64,000 nucleotides of DNA. Origin: an uncultured Clostridia bacterium (lineage in GTDB: Bacteria > Bacillota > Clostridia > Oscillospirales > CAG-272). The DNA is taken from the NCBI GenBank assembly GCA_947630015.1, contig CANRFY010000010.1, forward strand, positions 1-64,000, written 5' to 3'. A model generated the notes under the pieces. It ran no database searches, was not told the DNA's origin, and saw nothing but the letters and a program-made list of their open reading frames with translations. The position numbers and the translations under genes were made by a program. How positions within the stretch are numbered: the stretch's first letter is position 1; each line of letters opens with the position of its first letter. Below are positions 33,447 through 41,310 of this stretch, piece after piece.

Positions 33447-34739
33447 ATGGCGTATCAGATGAGAGGCGGCGTAAGCCTGTCTGTCGCGGACGGACAGAGA
33501 CTGTCGCGCGGGATCGGGATCGTTCGCCCGACGCCGCCGTCCTCGCTCCATATAGCCCTGCCGGACGGGGATTTGCCCGCCGTGCGCGTCGGGGACCGCG
33601 TTTATCGCGGTCAGCGCCTGACAGTCCCGCCGCCGGAGGCGGCGGCGATCCATGCGCCGGAGGCCGGTTTCGTATCGCGCGCCGATACGGAGATAACGAT
33701 CGAGCTTGACGGCACGGACGAGACCGCGCCGTCGGTCGTAAAAGTATATAAGCGGCTCGCGGAATGTGAGCCGGACGAAATAATCGAAAAGATAAGGGAC
33801 GCGGGGATCGTATGCGCGGACGGCTCGCTCGCCGCCGACGCGATCAGCCGCGCCGCAGGGCGCGTCGACGTCTGCATCGTCGACTGCGTATCGGATACGG
33901 CGGCGGGCGGCCTTTTGTCGTCTGTTTTGAACGGCACAAAGATAATCCTTCGCGCGCTCGGCGTGCGTCGCGGCGTCGCCGTCGCCGCAGACGACGTGGG
34001 CGAGATCGTGCGGAAGCTCTCGTCGCTGTGCCGCAAGACGAAGCTTATCGACGCCGCAATTGTAAAGGCGAAATATCCGCAGGGATCGCAAAGGCGGCTC
34101 GTGAGAGCCGTGACGGGACGCGAGGCGGTCGGGGACGATCCGCTGTCGGCCGGCGCGTTCGTCGTCGACGCGCAGACGTGCGCCGCGATCTTCGACGCGT
34201 TCGTTACGGGGATGCCGCAGACGAAGGTCGTCGTCACTGTTTGCGGCCGCGCCGCGAACAGTCCGTGCCACATCGATACGCCGATCGGGGTGCGGATATC
34301 GGAGCTGATCGCGCTTGCGGGCGGCGCGTCCGACGCGCCATACGACGTTATAATCGGCGACGTTATGACGGGGGTCCACGTCGATCCCGAGGCGGCTTAC
34401 GTCGAAAAAACGACGCGCATGGTGACGCTTTTGCCGCACGACGACCGCGACACATACGGGCAGCCGCCCGTATGCATAAAATGCGGACGGTGCGCGGCCG
34501 TATGTCCCGAGCGGCTGCTGCCGCATTACATCTACAACTGCATCATCGACGGAAAGGCAGGCGCGGCGCTCCGATGGGGCGCGGAGAGATGCGTCGGATG
34601 CGGACTTTGCACGTATATCTGCCCCGGGCGCGCGCCTGTCTTGTCGACGATAAGATCGTTCGTCGACGGCGTGCGGGCGGCCGATATGAAGATCGAAAAA
34701 GACGGCGGGGAGCGCGGCGATGACGACGGGGAAGACTGA
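33447..34739 (+). CDS. rnfC: RnfC-like protein lacking NADH/FMN motifs
   Basis: A 430-residue RnfC homologue with GGAGG 7-8 bases before the start. Two [4Fe-4S] motifs are intact: CIKCGRCAAVCP (Cys343, 346, 349, 353) and CVGCGLCTYICP (Cys382, 385, 388, 392). The scaffold around AKYPQGSQRRLVRAVTGRE and GVRISELIALAGG matches RnfC well. However, where RnfC has the glycine-rich AGIVGMGGAGFPT segment this protein has AGIVCADGSLAAD (119 onward), and the following INGAECEPYL flavin segment is VDCVSDTAAGG. It should therefore not bind NADH or FMN in the usual way. It heads the Rnf-like operon. Confidence 0.88.
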   Translation: MAYQMRGGVSLSVADGQRLSRGIGIVRPTPPSSLHIALPDGDLPAVRVGDRVYRGQRLTVPPPEAAAIHAPEAGFVSRADTEITIELDGTDETAPSVVKVYKRLAECEPDEIIEKIRDAGIVCADGSLAADAISRAAGRVDVCIVDCVSDTAAGGLLSSVLNGTKIILRALGVRRGVAVAADDVGEIVRKLSSLCRKTKLIDAAIVKAKYPQGSQRRLVRAVTGREAVGDDPLSAGAFVVDAQTCAAIFDAFVTGMPQTKVVVTVCGRAANSPCHIDTPIGVRISELIALAGGASDAPYDVIIGDVMTGVHVDPEAAYVEKTTRMVTLLPHDDRDTYGQPPVCIKCGRCAAVCPERLLPHYIYNCIIDGKAGAALRWGAERCVGCGLCTYICPGRAPVLSTIRSFVDGVRAADMKIEKDGGERGDDDGED

Positions 34740-35652
34740 TATGACTGCGGCGCGCGCGCCGTTTATAAAGCGCGATGAAACGGTCCGCTCGATGATGGCG
34801 GACGTGATGATCGCGGCGATACCGGCGGCAGTATGGGCGGTGTGGCGGTTCGGACCGCGCGCGGCTGCCGCGATGCTCGTATCCGTGCTGACGGCAATAG
34901 CCTCGGAGGCGGCGTTTCCGCTCATAACGCACAGCGAATTGAGGATCGGCGACTTGTCGGCCGCCGTAACGGGGCTTTTGTGCGCGTTCTGTCTGCCGGC
35001 GTCAGCGCCGATATACGCGTTTGTCTGCGCGTCCGCGTTCGCGATCATAATTGCGAAATGCGCGTTCGGCGGGATCGGGGCCAACATATTCAATCCCGCG
35101 CTCGCGGGCGTCGTATTTGCGCGGCTCTGCTTTTCGGGAAAAGCGCCGCTTTCGGGCGATCTTGCAACGCTCGCCGCAGGCGGGCTGCCGTCGACGCCGA
35201 TGTACGACGCCGTCGTCGGCGCGACTGACGGCGCGCTCGGCGAGGTGTCAGCGCTTCTGATACTTGCCGGCGGCGTATATCTTTTATTCCGAGGCGTGAT
35301 TTCGTGGCAGACGCCTCTTGCGTTCATAGCGACGGCGGCGGCGCTCGCCATGACGTTCCCCGCGAACGCGAGCAGCGTTCAGTATACGATGTACGAGATG
35401 TTCTCGGGTTCGCTGATCCTCGGCGCGATATTCCTCACAAACGATCCGACGACGACGCCCTCGACCGGCGTCGGGAGACTCATATTCGGCGCGGGATGCG
35501 GCGCGCTCACGTTCGTGATGCGCCGCTGGGGCGGCGATCCCGACGGGGTCGCGTATGCAATATTGACGATGAATATGCTGACGGGCGCGATCGACAGGCT
35601 GGCGGCTGTGACATTGCGGCGCACGCCGCGCGGAGGGGAAAATGAAAGCTGA
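34720..35652 (+). CDS. rnfD: RnfD-like membrane subunit
   Basis: A 310-residue membrane protein with about nine helices and the RnfD/NqrB landmark GGIGANIFNPALAG. The covalent flavin site is recognisable as DAVVGATDGAL, with Thr169 in place of the modified Thr of the usual SGAT motif, although the Ser is Val. SWQTPLAFIATAA follows as in RnfD. The start at 34720 (GGGGAG upstream, 20-base overlap with rnfC) is used; an in-frame ATG at 34741 is a real alternative. It may be the only subunit of this complex still able to hold a flavin. Confidence 0.85.
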   Translation: MTTGKTDMTAARAPFIKRDETVRSMMADVMIAAIPAAVWAVWRFGPRAAAAMLVSVLTAIASEAAFPLITHSELRIGDLSAAVTGLLCAFCLPASAPIYAFVCASAFAIIIAKCAFGGIGANIFNPALAGVVFARLCFSGKAPLSGDLATLAAGGLPSTPMYDAVVGATDGALGEVSALLILAGGVYLLFRGVISWQTPLAFIATAAALAMTFPANASSVQYTMYEMFSGSLILGAIFLTNDPTTTPSTGVGRLIFGAGCGALTFVMRRWGGDPDGVAYAILTMNMLTGAIDRLAAVTLRRTPRGGENES

Positions 35653-36211
35653 CGGCGCGATCGGACGCGCCGCCGTGATAACGGCGGCGGCTTTGCTGGC
35701 GGCCGCAGCGGCGGGAGCCGCGATTGCGGCCGGAGGCGGCAACGCGTACAGCTTTGACGCCGCAAAGGACGATACGACAGCGGCCGCAAGGCCGGAGCCG
35801 GTCGAGACGGGAAGCGCCGTCGACAGCGGCGGGATCGGCCATGAAACGATCAACCCCGTAGACGGAACGGAGCAGACGGCCGCGCCCGATACGGAGGAGC
35901 CGCCCGAAACGGGCGGCGCGGACACAGCGCCCGATACGTATACGGGGCAGCGCGACACGGCGCTCGAGGCGATCGAATCCGATAAAGCGCCCGATACGAC
36001 TGCGCCGCCGGAGACATGGGTCACTGCGATCCCCGACACAACGGAATCAGATACGGCCGAGCCTGTCGATACGGAAACGGACGCGGACACGGGAGCAGAT
36101 ACGGACACGGCCTCAGATACGGACGCGGGTGCCGATGTGGATACGGACGCCGATACAAGCGCCGATACAAGCACTGAGCCTGCGGCCGATACGGATATAA
36201 CGGAGCAGTAG
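35642..36211 (+). CDS. Asp/Thr-rich anchored protein in the RnfG position
   Basis: A 189-residue protein with one N-terminal membrane helix (about 9-30, nearly all Ala, Val, Ile and Gly) and an outer part of low complexity dominated by Asp, Thr, Glu, Pro and Ala, with many ADT-type repeats toward the end. RnfG normally occupies this place in rnfCDGEA operons and has a similar anchor plus an FMN domain with a covalent Thr; that domain is absent here. It overlaps rnfD by 11 bases and is 29 bases before rnfE, so it belongs to the operon. A spacer, surface tether or cation-collecting role is possible but unproven. Confidence 0.78.
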   Translation: MKADGAIGRAAVITAAALLAAAAAGAAIAAGGGNAYSFDAAKDDTTAAARPEPVETGSAVDSGGIGHETINPVDGTEQTAAPDTEEPPETGGADTAPDTYTGQRDTALEAIESDKAPDTTAPPETWVTAIPDTTESDTAEPVDTETDADTGADTDTASDTDAGADVDTDADTSADTSTEPAADTDITEQ

Positions 36212-36240
36212 ATCGCAAAACCTGCGACGGAGGCAGAACG

Positions 36241-36846
36241 ATGCGGGAATATTTAAACGTCATAAAAGAGAATATCGCCGCGTCGCCGCCGCTGTTCGCG
36301 TCCGCGATCGGGATCGCGGGAGCAGTCGTATTTACGCGCACGCTGACGGACGCCGTGACAGCCGCCGCGATCGCGGTGATCGCGATGACGGCGTCGGCGG
36401 CCGCTGCCGGCGCGGCCCGCAGATTCACGGGCGGAGGCGCGCTCGGCGCTCTGCTGTTCTTCGCCGCGTGCGCGGCGATGACGGCGGTGTGCGGACTGGC
36501 TGCGTCGAGGATTGCGCCGGCCGCGTGGGAGCGGATCGCGCCGTACAGCCCGCTGTTTACGGCGGGCGGACTCGCAGCGCATCTGTCGGGGACGCGCAGG
36601 CTCGGATTCGTCCGCGCCGTCGTGAAATCGGCGTCGACCGCCGTCGGATACGGCGTGTCGCTCGTCATTATCGCGGCGGTCAGGGCCGCCACGGGAGCGA
36701 TGGGGATCGGATTTTTCGATACTGTCGGCGGCGCGCTCGTCGCCACGGGCGTTATATCGGCGATCTACATGAGCGCCGTGCGCGCTGTTCGATCCGCGAT
36801 TGTGAGCCGCAGTCACGGCTCGGAGGCCGAAAATGGGAACGAATGA
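36241..36846 (+). CDS. rnfE: RnfE-like membrane subunit without cluster cysteines
   Basis: A 201-residue six-helix membrane protein. The opening EYLNVIKENIAASPPLFASAIGI aligns with the RnfE start KGLIKENPVFVLALGLCPTLAV, but the Cys of GLCP is lost (GIAGAVVF). The second family cysteine, in the VVNCIILG helix, is also missing (FTAGGLAAHL). RnfA and RnfE together normally hold an intramembrane [2Fe-2S] cluster, so that centre cannot form normally. The gene overlaps rnfA by 14 bases. Assignment rests on position, length, topology and the aligned segments. Confidence 0.7.
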   Translation: MREYLNVIKENIAASPPLFASAIGIAGAVVFTRTLTDAVTAAAIAVIAMTASAAAAGAARRFTGGGALGALLFFAACAAMTAVCGLAASRIAPAAWERIAPYSPLFTAGGLAAHLSGTRRLGFVRAVVKSASTAVGYGVSLVIIAAVRAATGAMGIGFFDTVGGALVATGVISAIYMSAVRAVRSAIVSRSHGSEAENGNE

Positions 36847-37399
36847 AATTTTAGCCGCGCTGTTTTTCGCCGTATTCACATCGAACGCGCTGCTCGTCAA
36901 TTCGGCGGGGATCGATTCGGTCGACAAATACGCGCGCGAACGCCGCGCGCTTTTGATAACGGCTGCGCTGACGGCGATCTCGTCGGTTCTGACATATGCC
37001 GTCGTTTACGCGGTCGTCCGCGTCATTGGCAAATCGTCGACGCTGATCGACGCGACGCTCGTCGTGCTTTCATCGCTTTTAATATCGTTTGCGGCGAACG
37101 CGGGTTTACGCGCCTTGCGCGGCGGGGCCGAATGGCGTCACTTAATGTTCAACTCCGCCGTATGCGGGATCGTGCTGCTCGCAAGATCGCGCTCGCGCGA
37201 GCCCGTCCCGGGCATCATATATACGCTTATATTCACGGCCGCCGTGATGGCGACTGCCGCCGTCGTCGGCACGATGCGCGCCGATATCGCGAATAAGCGC
37301 GTGCCGCGCGCGTTTCGCGGCGCGCCGATACTGTTTTTGATGCTCGGGCTTGCCGCGATGGCGCTTTACGGATTCGCCGGCGTTGCGGATCTGTCCTGA
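36833..37399 (+). CDS. rnfA: RnfA-like membrane subunit without cluster cysteines
   Basis: A 188-residue membrane protein. The C-terminal segment VPRAFRGAPILFLMLGLAAMALYGFAGV is a clear RnfA end. At the start, SNALLVNSAGIDSVDK replaces [24 protein letters not shown], losing the first cluster cysteine; the second site TNCAVLG has become FNSAVCG (Ser108, Cys111), so only a displaced Cys remains. RnfB, which usually follows rnfA and carries the ferredoxin-like clusters, is absent; pruA comes next. Confidence 0.8.
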   Translation: MGTNEILAALFFAVFTSNALLVNSAGIDSVDKYARERRALLITAALTAISSVLTYAVVYAVVRVIGKSSTLIDATLVVLSSLLISFAANAGLRALRGGAEWRHLMFNSAVCGIVLLARSRSREPVPGIIYTLIFTAAVMATAAVVGTMRADIANKRVPRAFRGAPILFLMLGLAAMALYGFAGVADLS

Positions 37400-37456
37400 A
37401 TTTCGGAATTTCTGACAAAAATTCATATAAATTTTCACATTCGGAGGAAAGTCAAA

Positions 37457-39085
37457 ATGTCGAACGGAATTTTTTCTGTACCAAAGGATTACAACGAACC
37501 GATACACTCGTATCTGCCCGGCTCCGCCGAGCGGGACAGCCTGAAGGCGGAGCTTGACCGTCAGTCGGCGGAAATCGTCGATATACCGCTTGTGATCGGC
37601 GGGCGCGAGATATTCACGGACAGCGTGAAGGACGTCGTGATGCCGCACGATCATCGCCATGTGATCGCGCGGTGCAGCATCGCGGGCGAGGCGGAGCTGA
37701 AGGCCGCGATCGACGCGGCGCTCGAGGCGAAGGGGAAATGGCAGGCGATGCCGTTCGAGCATAGAGCCGCGATCTTCCTTAAAATCGCCGATCTGCTCAC
37801 GACGAAATACCGCGCCGCGATCAACGCGGCGACGATGCTCGGTCAGTCTAAGACTGTATTCCAGGCCGAGATCGATTCGGCGTGCGAGCTTGCGGATTTC
37901 TTCCGGTTCAACGTGGCGAACGCGCAGACGATATACAGCCAGCAGCCGAACAATTCCGTCGGCATCTGGAACAGAGTCGAATACCGTCCGCTCGACGGAT
38001 TCGTCGTGGCGATAACGCCGTTCAATTTCACCTCGATCGCGGGCAATCTTCCGACGGCTCCCGCGCTGATGGGAAACACCGTGATCTGGAAGCCGTCCAC
38101 GACGGCGGTTCACTCGAACTATCTTCTCATGAAGATCATGATCGAGGCGGGGCTGCCGGCGGGCGTTATCAATTTCGTGCCGTCGCGCGGCGTCGACGTC
38201 AGCAAGTATGTGCTGCCGCATCCGAAGATGGCGGGATTCCATTTCACCGGCTCGACGGAGGTGTTCTCCGGCGTCTGGTCGACGGTCGGACAGAACATCA
38301 GAACATACGAATCGTATCCGCGTCTCGTCGGCGAGACGGGCGGCAAGGACTTCATCTTCGCGCACAATACGGCGGACGTGAAAGCGCTCGCGGCGGCGAT
38401 GGTGAGGGGCGCATATGAATATCAGGGACAGAAATGCTCCGCAGCGTCGCGCGCGTTCATACCGGCGTCGATCTGGGATGAAACGCTTGCCGCCGTGAAG
38501 GAACACGTATCGAAGATAAAGGTCGGCGACGTCAGAGATTTCACGAATTTCATGGGAGCCGTCATCGACCGCGCGTCGTTCGACAATATCAAGGGCTATA
38601 TAGACAGAGCGGCGGCGTCGCCGGACGCGGAGGTGCTGTTCGGCAGCTATGACGATTCCGTCGGCTATTTCGTGCAGCCTACGCTTATCCTTGCGAAAAA
38701 GCCCGACTACGAATCGATGGTGAAGGAGATATTCGGACCAGTTCTGACCGTATACGTCTACGACGACGACAAGCTTGACGAGACGCTCCGCATCTGCGAT
38801 ACGGCGTCGCCATACGGACTGACGGGCGCGATCTTCGCGCAGGATCGATATGTGATCGCGCATATGGAGGCGGCGCTTTCGGGCGCGGCCGGCAATTTCT
38901 ACATCAACGACAAGCCGACGGGCGCCGTCGTCGGACAGCAGCCGTTCGGCGGCTCCCGCGCGTCCGGCACGAACGACAAGGCGGGCAGCACGCTCAATCT
39001 TTACCGCTGGATCAGCCCGCGCTGCATAAAGGAGACGTTCGTCCCGTCGTATGCGGTGAGCTATCCCTACATGAGTGAAAAATAA
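37457..39085 (+). CDS. pruA: L-glutamate gamma-semialdehyde dehydrogenase
   Basis: A 542-residue aldehyde dehydrogenase of the P5C dehydrogenase group, oxidising glutamate semialdehyde (from proline or ornithine) to glutamate with NAD. The catalytic Cys lies in QGQKCSAASR, the general base Glu in LVGETGGKDF, and the cofactor site in AITPFNFTSIAGNLPTAPALMGN. The C-terminal FGGSRASGTNDKAGS is typical of this group. No fused proline dehydrogenase domain is present. CGGAGG precedes the start. Confidence 0.93.
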   Translation: MSNGIFSVPKDYNEPIHSYLPGSAERDSLKAELDRQSAEIVDIPLVIGGREIFTDSVKDVVMPHDHRHVIARCSIAGEAELKAAIDAALEAKGKWQAMPFEHRAAIFLKIADLLTTKYRAAINAATMLGQSKTVFQAEIDSACELADFFRFNVANAQTIYSQQPNNSVGIWNRVEYRPLDGFVVAITPFNFTSIAGNLPTAPALMGNTVIWKPSTTAVHSNYLLMKIMIEAGLPAGVINFVPSRGVDVSKYVLPHPKMAGFHFTGSTEVFSGVWSTVGQNIRTYESYPRLVGETGGKDFIFAHNTADVKALAAAMVRGAYEYQGQKCSAASRAFIPASIWDETLAAVKEHVSKIKVGDVRDFTNFMGAVIDRASFDNIKGYIDRAAASPDAEVLFGSYDDSVGYFVQPTLILAKKPDYESMVKEIFGPVLTVYVYDDDKLDETLRICDTASPYGLTGAIFAQDRYVIAHMEAALSGAAGNFYINDKPTGAVVGQQPFGGSRASGTNDKAGSTLNLYRWISPRCIKETFVPSYAVSYPYMSEK

Positions 39086-39719
39086 GGCGCGCATTTATAT
39101 CGCCCTCGAGGATAAGGACCGCGAGGATGAGCTGTGGCGCATACTGCCGGAGGCGTCGTTCTGCAAGGCAAAGGCAAGACGCGGCCGCGCCGCCGTCTTG
39201 ACGGCGCTCGGCGAGCTTTTGCGGATACGAATGATGCGCGACGCCGGCGTCGGCTTCGAGGTCGCGGTCGGGGCGCACGGCAAGCCGTATCAGCCGGAGC
39301 ATCCCGACGTCGCATTCAGCGTCAGCCACAGCGGAAGCGCCGCCGCAGGCGCGCTTCTGACGGGCGGAGTCGGCGATATCGGCGTGGATATCGAGCGCAT
39401 AGGGCGCGCGGATGACGTCAGGCGCGAACGCATTGCGGCTAAATTTTTCACGGACGGCGAACGCCGCGCCATCATTGACGGCGCATACGATCCCGAGACG
39501 TCGTTTTACGTCATATGGACGCGCAAGGAAGCGTATCTCAAATACACGGGAGACGGATTTTCGCGCGCGGCCGCGACTGTGGACACAACGTCCGAGATCG
39601 AGGGCTGCAAAATATACACAAGGATCATAGAGACGGACGGCGAACGATACGCGCTGTCGGCGGCGGCGCCGGCGGCGGCCGTCGTCGATATGGATAAAAT
39701 CGAAACGGTAACATATTAA
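39075..39719 (+). CDS. 4'-phosphopantetheinyl transferase (Sfp type)
   Basis: A 214-residue transferase moving phosphopantetheine from CoA to carrier proteins. Family motifs: GKPYQPEHPDVAFSVSHSG, GDIGVDIERIG with the metal-binding Asp and Glu, and FYVIWTRKEAYLKYTGDGF. The start is a GTG overlapping pruA by 11 bases, so translation is coupled. No polyketide or peptide synthetase is in the window; the target could be the fatty-acid carrier protein. Confidence 0.92.
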   Translation: MKNKARIYIALEDKDREDELWRILPEASFCKAKARRGRAAVLTALGELLRIRMMRDAGVGFEVAVGAHGKPYQPEHPDVAFSVSHSGSAAAGALLTGGVGDIGVDIERIGRADDVRRERIAAKFFTDGERRAIIDGAYDPETSFYVIWTRKEAYLKYTGDGFSRAAATVDTTSEIEGCKIYTRIIETDGERYALSAAAPAAAVVDMDKIETVTY

Positions 39720-39753
39720 ACAACCGCAAACGGCAAAGGAGGGTCGAATCAAA

Positions 39754-40368
39754 ATGGCAAACACAGTAATCACGATCGCAAGACAGTACGGAGCGTCGGG
39801 ACGTTTTACGGGCGAGCTTTTGTCAAAGCTCACCGGTATGCCGTTCTATGACAGGGAGCTGATAACGATGACGGCGTCGAAGAGCGGATTCGGCGAGGAT
39901 GTCGTCGCGCATCACGACGAAAAGGCGCAGTCGAGTCTGCTTTATACGCTCGCGGTCGGCTCCGTCGACTACGGCACTCCGATGCCGCTGTCGTATCAGA
40001 TGCCGATGAGCGATAAGCTCTACATCATGCAGTGCAACATAATCCGCGATCTCGCAAAGGAGCCGTGCATCATCGTCGGAAGATGCGCGGATCATGTGCT
40101 GCACGATCATCCGAATCTCGTCCGCGTATTCCTCAAGGCCGACTTGAAGGTGCGCGCCGAACGCGTCGCGAAGCGCCACGACATAAGCGTATCGGAGGCG
40201 CAGGATATGTGCATCAAGACGGATCGCCGCCGCGCGTCGTATTATACGCACTATACGGGACAGAAATGGGGACGTCAGGAGCTGTACGATCTCATAATCG
40301 ACACGACCGTTATCGACGCCCCGGGCGCGACCGCCGTGATAAAGGCGTATGTCGACGCGCTCGGATAA
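39754..40368 (+). CDS. Cytidylate-kinase-like family protein
   Basis: A 204-residue P-loop-fold kinase-like protein common in Clostridia. ITIARQYGASGRFTGELLSKLTGMPFYDRELI follows the family start, where the P-loop is replaced by a Gly/Ser segment; PCIIVGRCADHVLHDHPNLVRVFLKAD and YYTHYTGQKWGRQELYDLIIDT are family features. The substrate is unknown; it is distinct from true CMP kinase. AGGAGGG precedes the start. Confidence 0.88.
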   Translation: MANTVITIARQYGASGRFTGELLSKLTGMPFYDRELITMTASKSGFGEDVVAHHDEKAQSSLLYTLAVGSVDYGTPMPLSYQMPMSDKLYIMQCNIIRDLAKEPCIIVGRCADHVLHDHPNLVRVFLKADLKVRAERVAKRHDISVSEAQDMCIKTDRRRASYYTHYTGQKWGRQELYDLIIDTTVIDAPGATAVIKAYVDALG

Positions 40369-41224
40369 GCGTCCGAGGACCTCGCGAATAAGGACGGCGG
40401 CCGCAGCCGCGGCGGCAGCGATACTCGCTGCCGCCGTCGCGGCCGCGGCCTTTATATTATCCGGCGCGAACGAAAAATTCACGGGCGCCGCGTTTTTCAA
40501 CGTCGGGCAGGGGGACGCCGCCGTATTCGTTTATGACGGCGGAGCCGTCCTGTTCGACGCGGGACCGAACGAGAGCGAGGACAGGCTGCTGTCGTATCTT
40601 TCCGCGCTCGGGATAAAACGGCTTGACTGCGTCGTGCTGTCGCATCCGCACGAGGATCACATCGGCGGCGCGGACGCCGTTCTGCGCGAGCTTGAGGTCG
40701 GAGCCGTAATAATGCCCGATACGGAGGGCGATCCGCGCTCGACGGAGGAGCTGACGGACGCGCTTGCGGACGAGGGATGCCCCGTTTACGAGGCTGTAGC
40801 CGGCGACGAGTATTCGTTCGGCGAGCTGACGCTGACGGTGCTGTCGCCGACGCGCCGGTACGGAGAGGGCAATCTCGATTCGGCAATCGTTATGCTTTCG
40901 TATATGGACGTGAAATTTCTGTTCACCGGCGACGCCGAGGCCGAATCAGAGCGCGACGCCGTTGCCGCCCTTGGCGGCGAATTCGACTGCGACGTTTTGA
41001 AGGTCGGCCATCACGGCTCCTCGACGTCGACGACGGACGAGCTGCTCGATGCGGCGACGCCGTCGATCGCGGTGATATCGTGCGGCGTCGACAACGACTA
41101 CGGCCATCCCCACGCGGAGGTCATGGAGCGCCTTTCGGCGCGCGGCGTCGAGATACACAGAACGGACGCGGAGGGGACCGTGTACGTCATGACGGACGGC
41201 AAAAAGGTTTGGGTTAAAAAGTGA
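40349..41224 (+). CDS. Stand-alone ComEC-type metallo-hydrolase
   Basis: A 291-residue protein with an Ala-rich membrane anchor (about 16-37) and a metallo-beta-lactamase fold equivalent to the C-terminal domain of ComEC. All metal motifs are intact: FFNVGQGDA, LFDAGPNESEDRLL, LSHPHEDHIGG (His99, His101, Asp103, His104), FTGDAEAESE and LKVGHHGSSTSTTDELL. By family it is a secreted or membrane-facing nuclease-like hydrolase. It could supply in trans the activity that ComEC (20227-22494) has lost. The start overlaps the preceding gene by 20 bases. Confidence 0.88.
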   Translation: MSTRSDKRPRTSRIRTAAAAAAAAILAAAVAAAAFILSGANEKFTGAAFFNVGQGDAAVFVYDGGAVLFDAGPNESEDRLLSYLSALGIKRLDCVVLSHPHEDHIGGADAVLRELEVGAVIMPDTEGDPRSTEELTDALADEGCPVYEAVAGDEYSFGELTLTVLSPTRRYGEGNLDSAIVMLSYMDVKFLFTGDAEAESERDAVAALGGEFDCDVLKVGHHGSSTSTTDELLDAATPSIAVISCGVDNDYGHPHAEVMERLSARGVEIHRTDAEGTVYVMTDGKKVWVKK

Positions 41225-41263
41225 ATTCGCGCCATGAATGGCGCAGAATCGAACAAATCACAG

Positions 41264-41294
41264 AAAAAAAGACGGGTGCAGCCCGTCTTTTTTT
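41264..41294. terminator. Bidirectional terminator
   Basis: An A7 run, the stem GACGGG/CCCGTC and a T7 run lie between the convergent hydrolase and sigma-factor genes, giving an efficient terminator on both strands. Confidence 0.92.
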
Positions 41295-41310
41295 GATCGC
41301 GATTTCACGT

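Noticed and set aside
33405..35351. Long antisense frame opposite rnfC/rnfD
   Set aside because: High-G+C third-position bias opens antisense frames; its composition is Arg/Ala/His-rich without motifs, while the plus strand has clear Rnf proteins.
35642..36211. Asp/Thr-rich protein as a degraded RnfG
   Set aside because: No remnant of the FMN domain or its SGAT motif was found in this frame; it is described as a different protein in the RnfG position.
37142..39094. Long antisense frame opposite pruA
   Set aside because: Same G+C effect; no family features and no start signal.
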